From positions 1,488,001-1,552,000 of the forward strand of contig JARFIW010001110.1 in NCBI GenBank assembly GCA_036346225.1: DNA of 64,000 bases, in the 5' to 3' direction. Source of the DNA: Platerodrilus igneus. Taxonomy: Eukaryota; Arthropoda; Insecta; Coleoptera; Lycidae. Under the pieces are notes generated by a model. The model ran no database searches. It was not told the DNA's origin and was given only the letters and a program-made list of their open reading frames with translations. Positions 30,718 through 42,442 of the stretch are shown piece after piece (positions within the stretch are counted from its first letter, which is position 1; each line of letters begins with the position of its first letter). Position numbers and translations under genes: made by a program.

Positions 30718-31280
30718 AACAAGTGGTTCCTTTATATTTTTTAGTCCATGGGACATAATGAAAAACGGTCGCTTTTGGTACCATTGTGGGTGGGGAGGGG
30801 GGGGCTAAGTGTCATTTGAGGGTATGTTAGCATAGGTAGTATTCAGCACAATAACCGATGATAGACCTGAGTGGAATAGCTATTCGAAATGGCGGTTGCT
30901 TCTGAAATTGCGGAGTAGTCCGAGCTCAAAGCTGAATATCCTGTGTTGTATGGCTCTGATTTTTTAAAAAAATATTCTTTTTTCTTGTTAAAGGACTAAA
31001 ATTTTGATCTCTACCCGTTTTTGCCCATCTTACACTTAAAAGGCGTAAATTATTATTTTTAGTGTTTTTACATTATTGTAACTATAAATTTTCAGCTGCA
31101 GGGTCTTTGAAATGCTATCAAGGTTAACATTACGTATAACAAAAATTATTTGTTATTATTGCTGCTATCTCTTGGTTTTTGCTGCATTATGATCGGAGGA
31201 TTTGTCGCGTAGAAATTTGAATAGACGCTTGCACTGTACATCCTTTCATGTACAACACTTGCTTGCGCGTCTATCAGTTG
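30718..31280. other. Spacer, nothing recognised
   Basis: Contains a G-rich run (GGGGAGGGGGGGG at about 30792) and AT-rich sequence. It could hold the beginning of the decayed gene that becomes readable at about 31287. Confidence 0.4.
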
Positions 31281-31286
31281 CGCAGA

Positions 31287-32529
31287 CCATGATGATCTCA
31301 TAATTCCTCAAGAACTGGATACATTCTTATGGGTGCTATTTCAGAAAGATAACGACTTGTAAGAATGTGTTAATACTTTAATTTTGTAACTCAGTCAGAA
31401 CATAATTCAAGGTGTCATGTCACGAAAAACATATGTGCGTAAACATATACTATAGTAGTGAAAACACTGACGCGCAACGTGTAAGTTACAAAATGTTGAA
31501 TCGACGGGGGCATGCCTGTAATTATTCTAAGCTTTAGAAATAGACACAGCTCGATGCCTGCAAAAATTTCAAACTTTGGGAAATCATGAGGTTCCACTGC
31601 CGTCGTTTGGACAGTCAGAAGTATCTACAGTGTTGGCTTACAGTAACATTGATAGACTAGAAGAAACACTGTCAGGATCAGGTACATTACATCACGTGAG
31701 CGGCATTATTATGAGCCTGAAGTTTCATTGTGCTCGAACGTAAGCCTAATCAAGGGCGCCAGAACAAAATGACGCGGTATTGACTCTTGTAATGGAAATA
31801 TACCCGTGAAAAATAAATCCACCGGCCACATTGTCGAGAGAAATTCGCGTATTAAGTCTTCTCCAGCAGTCATTTAAAATATTTTTGAGATAATAGATTT
31901 TGAGATTTAGCTGTGAAACTTGGAGCTATTGTTGAGGGGTCAATAACGAAAGTATTCAAAGGGCGGCACTATAATCGTGGAATACGATTACACAAATTAA
32001 TGTATGAAGCTAGTATGTAGGTAATTTGGAAGATTTTTAAAGGGTGGCCGAAGGTACATGATGAAGAGCTTCATCTAGAGTTTGAAACTCACGGCCGAGA
32101 CATATTGGCAGAGGTACTTATTAAAAATTTCAGTTCAGAATCGTATAAGAAGTTACTCGAATCTCTACTGTTGATGAAAATGCTTATTCACTATTCAGAT
32201 TTTGTAAAATATCTACAAAATGAAAACGGAGCATTATGTATATACTGGGTGTATTATATCGAGTTTGTGGAAATTTTATTGGCACTACTTCGTGCGAATC
32301 GAGAAGGTGACTGGAATTTATACTTATGCTGCCTTGAGAACATGCTGCCGTAATGTTTTGCTGTCGACAAAATTAACTACGCACTCTGCTTGGCAATTCA
32401 CTTTAGGGTAATGGTTAATCTAGATGAAAGTTATTATCACCGTTTTTTGAAGGAGGTTTTGCGTGCTGATATCAAAAACCAATCCATTTGGTCAGTCTTA
32501 AAAGAAAAAATGTATGCCGAAATTACTTG
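31287..32529 (+). pseudogene. Widespread uncharacterised family (EEADTR / GCDT type), N-terminal half, decayed
   Basis: Seen, in broken frames: IIPQELDTFLWVLFQKDND, KMLNRRGHACNYSKL, NIDRLEETLSGSGT and GIIM (about 31648-31700). In an open frame (32105-32353) are LQNENGALCIYWVYYIEFVE and LRANREGDWNLYLCCLENML, then CFAVDKINYAL at about 32350. Known: I recognise this order (NIDRLEETLSG.GTSH..NGI, a W..Y......LL...R..R..DW.LH....+..PWCFA.D..NYARY block) from large proteins of unknown function that are repeated in many invertebrate and fish genomes. Inference: they are carried by or spread with a mobile element. The rest of the gene lies at 38190-39883, beyond Gypsy element C. Confidence 0.65.
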
Positions 32530-32703
32530 ATAACGGAATTTCGCGCAACCGCGTTAGCAGAGTTACTTGAATAAACTCACCTCCATTAAGCGCATTTGCA
32601 ACAACCTGACTTCTACCCCAGATGAACTTGCAAAGATATAGAATGTGTCAGTATCATTGTCGAATTATTGGTAATGTACGGTACAATCCTTTGGAGTTGA
32701 ATG

Positions 32704-33655
32704 TGTTACCGGTTATTGGTTACCGGTTCAGACAGAAACCGAAAGGAAAGTAAAGAAAGGACTCGCACGAATCACGATAACGTATAAAATGGTAAAGCGT
32801 TTACCTAGAAATGCCATGCTAAATACAAAGACGGAGAGGGGGTTCAAAGACAAAGAAAGAATGTCTTTATCGAATTTTTATTTACACTAAAACAAGAAAA
32901 AAATACTGACAATCTTGAATAATTTATATACGAAGTGCGTATCTCGGTTTGGAACATGCAAAACTGATCAGTAGTAAAAAAAGGTATTGCTTTTACGTTC
33001 CTAAAGACAAAAGTTTTAATTTAAAAATATTAAATTTATAATAATTTCTAGTAACAATTTTAAAAATTAAAAGTAAACATTTCTGAAGTTAATTCCGAAA
33101 TGGGTTTTGTAAACTTGCTTCGTCCAACGGAGTAATGTGGCTTAAGCATATTTGTGGTTTATTTGTAATGCACAAACACCAAATGCTGATAAAACAATAT
33201 TCTCTTGATGTGCAAAAAAGAATTGTAACATTCCTCCATGTGTCGATTCGATATACTTATCTTTCACCTAACCCAGATGACGTGAACATCTAAACATTTC
33301 TGGTTTCGTCTAATGATGAATCATCAAAACAGCAGCAAGACTTGTTTTTGTTGCAAACATAGCTGAACCAGTAGGCCTACGCAAAAGAGCTAAAGAGAAC
33401 TTTTTTTAGTCATTAATAACCACGTACGAAACCTAGAAAACCACAGAGAATGTAAATTTCTCGGAGGAGACGTGCATCCTACTTGAAATAGTAGAATCAG
33501 TAACGCAAAAAATACAGCTTAGGACGAATTGCAGAATAAATGTGAACCCAGTTAAGTAAACGATATGATAATAGATTAAAATACTTAGAGACCGCATGTC
33601 AAAAGAACATTTCTATAGTATTTGAAATGCATAGAACTAGCAGAATTAAAGCAAA
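32704..33655 (-). repeat. 3' LTR of Gypsy element C (left on the plus strand)
   Basis: Aligns to 36844-37772 through shared blocks such as ATGCTAA...AAAGACAAAG, ACTGACAAT.TTGAATAATT, CATGCAAAA.TGATCAGTAG, GGGTTTTGTAAACTTGCT and GCAAACATAGCTGAACCAGT. The right edge is approximate. Confidence 0.82.
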
Positions 33656-33662
33656 GAAGTAT

Positions 33663-34345
33663 TTACTGTAATACTTCTATGTGCTGTTTGAAAGTAGGAG
33701 TAGCAATGACATCATCGAGATATGCAAGGCAATACGATTCAAGGACGACTCCCTGCACACTATCGATAAGACGCCGAAATGTAGCAGAAACGCAATGAAA
33801 TTCAAAAAAAATTCTACTAAATTGAAACAAACTTCGACATGGTACTGTGAAGGCGGTGACGCGTTTTGAATCAGAAGAATGGGGGATTTGCCAGTATGCA
33901 GAACGCATGTCTAAGCTAGTAAGACATATTGCATCACGCAGACGGTCTAAAATCGTCGAAATATAGGAGAGGGAATAAACATATTTTTCAGTCACGCTAT
34001 TGATCTTACGAAAATCAAAACGGAAGCGATAAGTACCACCTTTCTTGGGCATTAAAGCAATAGGGCTTGAACAGGGATCATTAGGTGGTTCCACCACATT
34101 ATTTCTTAACATATCATACCGCTTTTTGTTATCACAACTCAATAACACCGAAGAAAGTATGTAGTACCGTTGTTTGATCGGTTCGGCAGAAATTTTATTC
34201 TGATGTTCAATTAAACTCTTACAACCTAATGGAGTAATTTCATCAAAAGGAAAAGCCTGATCAATTACTTTAAATAATTCCGATCGTTGAGTAGCGTTAA
34301 ATTTGTCAAAAGTGTTAGTGTAACAATTGGCAGATCGCCAGTGGT
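33663..34345 (-). pseudogene. Gypsy element C reverse transcriptase, truncated
   Basis: Seen: upstream of the longest frame the minus strand reads TPLGCKSLIEHQNKISAEPI and KQRYYIL. The frame 34148-33663 then gives SSPIALMPKKGGTYRFRFDF, SLDMRSAYWQI and YLDDVIATPTF. Known: D in SLDM and DD in YLDD are the palm catalytic residues, all present. The FGF/NAPATFQ region is degraded (FFEFHCVSATFRRL). Sequence after YLDD, including RNase H and integrase, is absent. It is related to element A (same KPIKQRYY and GYRFCIDFRK-type motifs) but clearly divergent. Confidence 0.82.
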
Positions 34346-34360
34346 ACCAAAAGACTAGGC

Positions 34361-34432
34361 GGCTCCGTGGCGTAGTTAGTATGCGTGTTCTACTACGCCC
34401 AAAGTCCCTAGTTCGAATCCCTACACGGTCCG
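34361..34432 (+). tRNA. tRNA-Arg-like pseudogene or head of a tRNA-derived SINE
   Basis: Seen: 72 bases beginning GGCTCCGTGGCGTAGTTAG (A-box-like TGGCGTAGTTAG) with GTTCGAATCCC (B-box-like) further on. A short stem GCGT/ACGC encloses a loop with TCT in the anticodon position. Known: GGCTCCGTGGCGCA is the start of animal tRNA-Arg(TCT). The acceptor and T stems pair poorly, so it is not a functional tRNA. It lies within Gypsy element C, between RT and protease remnants, which suggests a retroposed tRNA or SINE. No SINE body or target duplication was delimited. Confidence 0.45.
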
Positions 34433-34897
34433 CTTGAAAAATATTAGGCGAGTATTTTTCACAAAATTACGCCCTCGTTCGGATGAGTGGTAAAATAGAG
34501 GTCCCGTGTGTGAATGTTGATTCCGACCTTGCTTGCAACAGCAAAGAGTTGCCAAAATTCAAAATTTCCAAGTAAAAAACTCGCTTTCTGGCCAATGTAG
34601 TACCTTCGGGTGGAGCATAGGAGAAATCAAATGTAGGGGGTACAAAAAGACCATTGTCCAGTACGCAAATCAGGAACGACGCCTGTGGCATTCCAAAAAG
34701 TAATTGCAAGTATCAGTGTCTGTGCGACAGAAGAGGCAACTAAAGCATCCATTAAAATGTGTTTGTGTCTACCGCGATGGATTCGCTAAGGGATCCCAAG
34801 ACTTCACAAAACTGACCGTTGACTTCAGTACAGTCGGGGGTTCCACATGGATTAAAAGGTAAAGAAACAGCAGAGAGAACTTTCCATCAAGGTCCAC

Positions 34898-35130
34898 CTA
34901 TAATTGTGCGCACAACACAAGCTTGAAACAATTTTTTAATTTAATTCCAACAACACTAACAGCAAGATACGGTCGTTCATCGTCTAGAGCATTGGCCAGC
35001 ATAAAATCTAGAAAATATTTGGATGATCGATCGTTCAAAGTTAGCGCGTTGCTATCCGCAACATTCATCGTCAATGATTCGACTGAGGCCAACTTAGAAT
35101 CCAATAAGTCGCGACCATCATTTAACGACT
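34898..35130 (-). pseudogene. Gypsy element C protease region
   Basis: Seen: minus-strand frame 35104-34898 carries FMLANALDDERPYLAVSVVG IKL in the position where element A has GDDPRPYLQVSIFDI, the start of the protease. It breaks before the catalytic Asp. The surrounding 34435-35500 holds further short frames in gag-pol order (for example 35497-35273) that are too degraded to assign. Confidence 0.55.
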
Positions 35131-35607
35131 AGCCCTGTAGTTCAAAGTCGTTTTACAATCAGGACAGTTACGCCTGGTGCCATAGCATTGCCGACGTTGG
35201 GGGTGGGGACAGAGAGGAGACTTTTATCCGGCTTGACCACAATTCCAGCATTCTACAAGTAGTATTCGAAATTTATGTAGTAAGGTGTTTTGGGGTAACT
35301 GAAAGGAGAGCAGCAACAAAAGGTAATATGATCCAAAGAGCGGGCTTGGTTGATGTAGGATTAATAAAAGTAACTACAGAATTGTTAATCGAAGCCAGAG
35401 AAGACATGTACGCTAAAGAAAGTTCCAACAAATTAAGGGCAGTGCTAGAAGGCGGTGGTCGGAAAGTGTCTACAGAATACTTATAAATTCTAATCATTTC
35501 CCCAGAGATAATAATTGTGAAATAAAAGTAATTCTTACTAGTGCTAAAGAAGATTGATAGTACAGGGCTAGATTGTGTTGTAAAATCTCTAGGTGTAGAA
35601 ATTCGGA

Positions 35608-36345
35608 TTATGGAACGGACAGTCGTAGGAATAATATTTGCGTTACGGATAATCCAATGGTTTCAGTAGGTCCTATAGTTCGGAAATTTATATAATCCAG
35701 GGGGCGTTTATTATAATCAAACGGTAAAAATTCGGTTTTTAATAAATCCACAGCGTCTTTCCAACGTGTGAGAGAACGTTGATGTGCTCGAAAGATTTGT
35801 ACAGCCTTCCCTGTAAGTAGTTCAGAAGTAAAAAGAAAAAATTGTTGAGTAGAACTATTACGAGAGATGCTGAATTCATTTATACGTACCAAAAATTCAG
35901 GTAAAAATCCTTCACTAGAAAATGAGATATTTAATTTAGTAAACGGGTATTTAGTTGAAGTCATAGTAGTTGTAATAACGGAATTATCCATTTCTGATTT
36001 GGAATACGAAGAAAGATAAGGGACTTTGTAAGTAGCTGTAGCGGATTCATGAAAAGTTTGTGGGCTAGAAGCAGGATGCTGATAAAAATCCGAAAAGTGA
36101 CACGCTTTAATTTTTTGAAGGTCGTCTCAACATCCAAATGGATGGTTTGTAGAGCAAACAGTAATTTATTTTTTATAAGGGCTTCCTTATTAGATTTAAA
36201 CGCCATCAATTCACAAAGTGCTTGAATATGTACCCGTAAGGATCGTAAACGAACAAACTTATTATGAGCGATATTCTTAGCAAAATCTTCAACCTCACAG
36301 TTGTCTTTAAAAGCGACAGTATACGCACTTTGAGGAAAGGATTAA
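35608..36345 (-). pseudogene. Gypsy element C gag
   Basis: Seen: an N-terminal part around 36340-36180 (LRVHIQALCELMAFKSNKEA) leads into frame 35991-35608. There KLNISFSSEGFLPEFLVRIN, LLTGKAVQIFRAHQRS and LLKTEFLPFDYNKRPLDYI match, in order, the capsid-like motifs of element A (GFIKRVEEYRIARN, LLEGKARIWYRS, LKAEYLPFDYHHKLL). Frame breaks separate the parts. This homology shows elements A and C are from one lineage. Confidence 0.72.
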
Positions 36346-36843
36346 ATTGCTTCTACTTTTATCGCATTGCGGGTAGCGTTAGGTATCCCTCTACTTTAAT
36401 GTCAGGACCGAACCCACGAGAAGATAGTTCATACTGAAGTTCGTATTTGAACAACCTATTACGTCCAATTCCTATGTAACTATCTACGTGACAAAAAAGA
36501 ACAAAAAAAAATACGACAAAAATTAGCCAACCAGAAATAAGAGAATAAATTGTAAAACACCCAGAGTACATCAAGAAACTAAAGGTAGGGAGAATGTAAA
36601 TAGTAGTAGGGCGCCAGCGGTTTTGATTGTACAAATATTGTCAGCGAAAACGCAATTTTAATAATCCGCGGGAAAATAATAAAAGAAAAAAAATTCAAAC
36701 AAAGTGCGAAACTGTAAATAAACGGAAATCCCAAAACGGGTTTACCGGAGAAACGTATCGGAACAAAACGTTGCGCACAGCACTAAATCGAAGCAAAAAG
36801 TTGAGTAAGAAAATCGTGGCCTCACGTTTGGGTTTGTCAGATT

Positions 36844-37772
36844 TGTTACCGTAAAACGCACGGGTCAGGCAGAAATCGAAAGGAAAGTAAAGTAAGGACC
36901 GCACGAATACGAAAACCTATAAAAAATAAGACAAAACCTAGAAATGCTATGCTAACTGCAAAGGTGAAGAGGAGGGCGGCCAAAGACAAAGGAAGGACAT
37001 CGCCATCGAAACTTTATTTACAATAAGCAAAAACAATTTCTATTTAAGGAAATTATATTCTACTGACAATTTTGAATAATTTATATACGAAGTTGAAATT
37101 TCGTTTTGCAACATGCAAAATTGATCAGTAGTAAAAAAATGTAATGCTTATACTTTCTTATAAAAAAGCGTTTTAAGTTAAAAATATTAAATTAATAACA
37201 ATTTCTAGTAAGACCTTTAAGAAAAAAAAGCACTAAGGAAGCTCTTTTCAAAACGGGGTTTTGTAAACTTGCTCCGTCCACCGGAGTAATGTGAGTTTAT
37301 TTGGACTTTGTTTGTTAAGCACAAACATCAAATGTTGATAAACAATATTCTCTTGATATGCAGAAGAAAATCGTAACATACCTCCATGTGTCGAAATACT
37401 TAGCTTTCACCCAACTCAGATGAAGTGAAACATCTAAACATTCTTGATCTTGTTCAATGAATAATCATCACAACAGTAGCAAGACTCGTTAATGTTGCAA
37501 ACATAGCTGAACCAGTAGGACTACTCAAAAGAGCAAAAAAAAAGAAATTCCTTTTAGTTATTAATAACCACGTAAAAAGGTGTGCATCTCTCTTGAAATA
37601 ATAGAATCAGTAACGCAAAAAATACAGCTCAGGACGAAATGCAAAATAAAATTGAATCCAGTTAAGGAAATGATATGATAGTCGATTAAAGTATTTGAAT
37701 AACACATGTCAAAAGAACTGTTCTAGAATGTTTGAAATGCATAGCACATGTGCCTGATTAAAGTAACCAGTG
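36844..37772 (-). repeat. 5' LTR of Gypsy element C (right on the plus strand)
   Basis: Begins TGTTACCG as the other copy does. Shared blocks run to about 37772 (GAAATGCATAG then ATTAAAG). The right edge is set by where similarity to the left LTR fades. Confidence 0.8.
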
Positions 37773-38189
37773 CTCGTGCACGAGGACATCCTGCCAATGC
37801 GTTTCGCCCTAATTGAGGCTCGACAGGATGCCTTCGTGGCTGAATTTGAGTCACTTGCAATAATTCCTTTTTACTTTGTATTTATTTAAGACTTATTAAA
37901 CGCATAAGATGAATTGCCTAAACGAACCATGTACATTCAGAAAATTGAACAATATTAGAAAAGCGAATAAAGGAGTTCGGAAAAGTGTTAAATATAGAAG
38001 GAATTGCACTTAAATAATAATGTAGAAAGATAGCGAATCAGGAATGGCTAGCGTTAGAATCGCCAGAAAGAATGTTTAACAGAATAATATATGCAGGGAG
38101 CGTATTAGAATGATATGGAAAAATTGAGATATTAAATTATAATGCGTGATCATGGGGGTCTCCTATAACAGGTAGTTATACAAAATGTC
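37773..38189. other. Sequence between element C and the resumed decayed gene
   Basis: No frame recognised. Includes a palindrome CTCGTGCACGAG at about 37789. It could belong to the degraded middle of the split gene. Confidence 0.35.
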
Positions 38190-39883
38190 AAAGTGGAAGT
38201 CTGGTAATATTTAAAAAAGTCGTAAATCGAACGAAAACATTTGGAAGTGTAAAATTAACGTAACAAATTTACCTGATATCGACATCGTAAATTTATCGAA
38301 TGAAATTTTCGGGTCTAAGAACGAAAAACAAGATCTGTTAAGCGCAAAAACAGGGGAGATGAAGCCTGTTCAGAGTACCGGAATCGAATTGAACAAGGCG
38401 TTGATTTTTACAAATTGTTTAAAAAGTTTAAAATTGGTACATTTTCAGACATTATAAATGGGAAGTTATCATAGAAGGGAGGAGAAACAGTCCTAAAGGC
38501 GGATCGTCAACTGTTTGCAAACATCATTCGTAGCCGAAAGTCAAAAAATAAACATGTGGGAACAATTTTCTCATTCGCTTGGGCCATTCCTTTGGTCGCG
38601 CGCAAACATCGACAACACTATAACGAAGAACAGCTAAGCTTCGCTAACTACTCATCTGGTGGAGAAGTTTTTCTTTAGTGACAGTTTGTCATCTTCGACA
38701 TCTTGTGTAATTGATGGTATGAGCGTGATTTAAAAATTACAAGGAGAAATTTCAACTTTCGAAAAACTCTTGGCTAGATTATTTAGAAAATTAATTCTTG
38801 ACAATAAATTCGAGCAAATTGACAAAATCAAAAGGCACACACAAAATAGTAACGTGGCGTCGGCGTTTTCAAAGCTCGGATTTTAAAAATAAATTAACAA
38901 AATACTTGTCTGATAGCCGGAGAGGGGAAGTTCAAGTCCTTTTTTGCTCTAGCACTTCGAAAGTGATGTATGTGACCTATGAACAAAAATGTATAAAGTT
39001 TTCGTCAATTGGACATAAAGAATTTCTCGAGTTACTTTCGACTCAGGAAGAAGCGGATACCCGAATGATGCTTCACACCGAACACGCCAGTTTTCATTTC
39101 AAAAACACTGTGTGATTTGTGATGACACCGATGTATCAGTGACGTGTATGTATGTTCAGGGGTTGCCGGAATTTTCTTCAAAGGTCTAATCGAGAAAGTG
39201 TCGGTGAATAATAGACGTTGAAAAACTATATTCAACGTTTAGTAGAATTATGGTATATGCACTTGTGGGAATCTATGCCCTTACAGGATGCGACACCGTG
39301 GACGCATTTGTTGGAAAAGAAAAAGTAACCCCCATTAAAATTGGCCTCTAAGAATTAGTTTTTTTTGGCATTCGCTTCTCTTGAATCCGAAATTGAACTG
39401 AGTAGTGATCAATTTGCAGCACTGCAAGTATTGACATAAGAATTACACCATAAAAGCACGACGCTTAGGAAAGTTAACCTATTTCGTTACGATACGTTTC
39501 ACAGTAAACCTGTCAAAATAGAATCGTCTCAGTTACAGTCTTGCGAAAATACTTTACCTTGACCTGCCAGCAGAGCGAATTTTCAAAGTCTGCTTTGGCG
39601 GCGTTGTCTCGAGCGACTTATAGTAGGCAGTCGTCCAACGAATCATGAATGTGAGAAGGATGCCGACAGAAATATAAGCATTAAATCTGCTCCAGACGCT
39701 ATCTTGCAGGAATTGCGAAGTAATTGCAAAAATGAGTTTGCTGCGGGGGTTTGTAGCTATGTACAAGATAAATTGAAATTCTCCACTCTGGGTCATTCAG
39801 TCATCTGCGACAATGAAACCAGCAATGCCGAAGATAACTTCTTATTTTCAGAATGGTCATCAGAATCTGACGACGTTGTTTAA
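38190..39883 (+). pseudogene. Widespread uncharacterised family (EEADTR / GCDT type), C-terminal half, decayed
   Basis: Seen, in shifting frames: DIDIVNLSNEIFGSKNEKQD (about 38280), LLSAKTGEMK, VLKADRQLFANIIRSRKS, GTHKIVTWRRRFQSS, VMYVTYEQKC and LSTQEEADTRMMLHTEHA. After TDV come LVGIYALTGCDTVDAFVGKE (about 39260) and a long last frame with WRRCLERL and APDAILQELRSNCKNEFAAG. Known: the same family has LSAK.KGE, VLKADR.LFAR, GTHKI..WR.FL.S, STQEEADTR.LLHA and G.HA.TGCDT.SAFAGKGK in this order. At least eight frame breaks or stops exist. Together with 31287-32529 nearly the whole protein is accounted for, interrupted only by Gypsy element C. Function is unknown. Confidence 0.75.
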
Positions 39884-40345
39884 ATATGCATCTGAATGTA
39901 TCAAAGAGGTAATAAGTTCTATAAACGAACTATAATCTTCGTATCTCGCGCCAAAAATTGAAATGTGATTATTTGGCAATTTGACCTTAGAGGTGGGGGC
40001 TATTGACTGTGCAACTACAGTTGAACTTGTACCTAATGCACATGACCTAGCACCACTGGCACCGCTAGAGCCTACCCTAGTTTGAATTATAGTTTTCAAT
40101 TTACTGTGCAACAGAATATATTGCAGCTCTATTGCCACCCTGTCATTCTCTTCACTAGCCTCCTGTTCCTGAATTAGTTCATAATCTTCATATGATTTAA
40201 TTAACATAGACTCTCTAATTACAAATTCATTAATGTCGATTTCTAAATTATTTGCATTTGACTACATAGTTTTCAATTCTAGTAATTTTGGATTTTATCT
40301 TAGCTAGTTTTTAAATCATTATATTTCTATCCGTATTTGACATTT
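39860..40345 (-). pseudogene. BEL/Pao retrotransposon gag N-terminal remnant
   Basis: Seen: from about 40345 the minus strand reads MSNTDRNIMI, a stop, KIKSKITRIENYVVK, a shift, NLEIDINEFVIRESMLIKSY, then frame 40207-39860 with EEND and, at its end, VKLPNNHISIFGARYEDYSS and FIELITSLIHSDAYLN. Known: Pao-type Gag has I+..LTR..N and VKLP.I.LP.F.G.Y.EW..F...F.S.IH....L. The remnant ends where the neighbouring decayed gene ends. No protease, RT or LTR of this element was found. Confidence 0.62.
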
Positions 40346-42442
40346 TGCAGATATTCTAACAATATGTACAACTTGTAGAAATTTCCTACTTCTTATAACA
40401 AGTAAATAGTTATTAAACCCTCGAGAAATGAATTATTTTCTATACTAGAATACAGTATAAAAATAAATAGGCATTTCAATTTGCAGCACCCTAATAGCTA
40501 GAGTAACCGACTGTTTTTTAATCGTTTGACACTTTTATTTCTAAGTTTTACCTTAAGTGTAGCTGATATGAAGTAAAATATGGAAAATTCTAACCTTAAT
40601 CCTTGATTCTGCACGTTGAATCTTGTAGTTGTAATTCCTTTGTGATTACCATAAACTATAAATACCTTTGGTTGTGAAAATTCCTTGTATCCTTACGCCC
40701 GTGCACGTAAAGAGTGCCTTGTATTAATTCCTGTAAAGCCTCAATCGCTGTTTACTGTGCGCTTTGTTCAAAATACCATGTTTTTATTCAAAATACATCC
40801 GGTTCTCGAAGACAACCAATGTGAAGCCATGGAGTCTGGAGCAGACCATGTTTTCTTTTTACCTTTAGTGCTGGTGTAGTTTGTAGAAACTTGTGGGAGA
40901 ATAACCCTAACAAACCTTAAATAGGACCATTTATTTATTATACAAAACACACAATTACAATTATGACTTTTTTATGACATGACAAATATTTTTGACAGCA
41001 ACTATTGTGCCTACTTGAATTTAATTATAAAATTTTTATATAATGCCAAGATGAAATAGTCTGCCATTATCCCTCGTGCACGCAAATACATATACAAACC
41101 GTAAGCCTTTTTAACTGAGAGCAAACTCTATAGCGAGCGGCTGGGTGCAGCTAAACTTATTATAACTAACATAATTAAACCCAAAGAAAATTAAGAGTGC
41201 AAAACGAGCGCACTAAAATTTCTAACTACATAACACAAACCGCACACACCAGGATTGTCGTTACATAATCAACACCTTACGAAGTTTTTAATATATCACT
41301 TAGTGAATGAACAGAAAAGGAGATATTGTTTCAAGCACGATCAGTCATTAGCCAATTTCTGTAATCTATATTTTGGGAATCATATATTGCTGGACAATTA
41401 CATATAACTTTGAGCAACAATTCTTCTTTGACTACTAAACCCTTTGACTCATTTACACTGATATTGTACATATACTTCAAAATCGAAAGTAAATTCTGTT
41501 CTTGCTTGCTTTTGCGAATTAAGCAAGGTTTAAATTGATAATGTAAATGTCACTTCAAATTGCCAGATGTCTTACGTCGCAGTTTGACCTGCAATCCAAA
41601 TTCAAAGCGAATGTAAATATACCATTATCTTAGCAGCTTTATTGCATTCATGTACATTAATTGCTTATTAATTCTGCTTCAGGTGCTGAAGATGTCTTGG
41701 TCTGCGTGTGCCATAATTAGGTCAATCAAGCGAACCCCACAAAGTGCTGAAGATATGTGACTTACGACTTGACACGCCTCAACGCAGATAACTAGCTGTT
41801 AGAAATATTACATTTTCACCGTATAGTTGGTATGTTACACTATTGACGTATAGCACAACCTTGAAGTTATTGATAATAGATTATTGGCAACAAAATAGTT
41901 TTTTTTCATGTACGGTAGTTAGCTTTGGAACATAACTTATTATCTGACTATCAGTAGTTAGATGTGGTTTATTAGTATGTTTTCTTAAAAAAGCAATGAA
42001 CGTTATGTCGTCTGAACACAGAGTATTCGTGTTCAGAATATTAGTAACACAACCCTTTATTCTGGATCTTTACTGAAAACTCGCGAATATCAAGTGCTGT
42101 CTAGGTTACAAATACTCTATAACGTTTGCTTAATGATCAGGGTGGTTATGGTACACCATGGCTTTAAATGTACAATTTCTAGTGGTCAAAAATCTTGCAA
42201 TTCCGTTTGACTTAGCTTCTAGATAATGCGCCGTTGACAAGAATTCAATACTCTCTTTTTAAAAACAACTAAGTTTTCCGTAGAACTTAGATAAAATACA
42301 CGACTTTATGTTTAAACATAACCCCTTTACAGAAGTCTGATAGATTTATTCACAATTGATTGTATCTGTGTTACGTTTTTTAATAAAGTTCTACAGAAAA
42401 TATTGTTTTAACTAAAGCAATTTCCTAGTCATTTTATCTCGA
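40346..42442. other. AT-rich stretch without recognised genes
   Basis: About 2.1 kb. No motif-bearing frame longer than 60 codons, no tandem repeat and no terminal repeat was noticed. Confidence 0.45.

Larger units (their letters stand above)
32704..37772 (-). mobile_element. Ty3/Gypsy element C, internally deleted, with two long LTRs
   Basis: Seen: two related blocks of about 930 bp (32704-33655 and 36844-37772), both beginning TGTTACCG, flank minus-strand gag, protease and RT pieces. RNase H and integrase are missing: the RT frame stops about 10 residues after YLDD, directly next to the inner edge of the left LTR. The element splits a decayed gene whose halves lie at 31287-32529 and 38190-39883, which supports the outer boundaries. 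The two LTRs differ by many substitutions and small gaps, so the insertion is old. Confidence 0.82.

Noticed and set aside
34361..34432. Functional tRNA-Arg gene
   Set aside because: Acceptor and T stems do not pair properly, and the sequence sits inside a dead retrotransposon.
39554..39796. 80-codon minus-strand frame at 39.6 kb
   Set aside because: It is antisense to the plus-strand GCDT-family pseudogene, which has recognisable motifs in that stretch.
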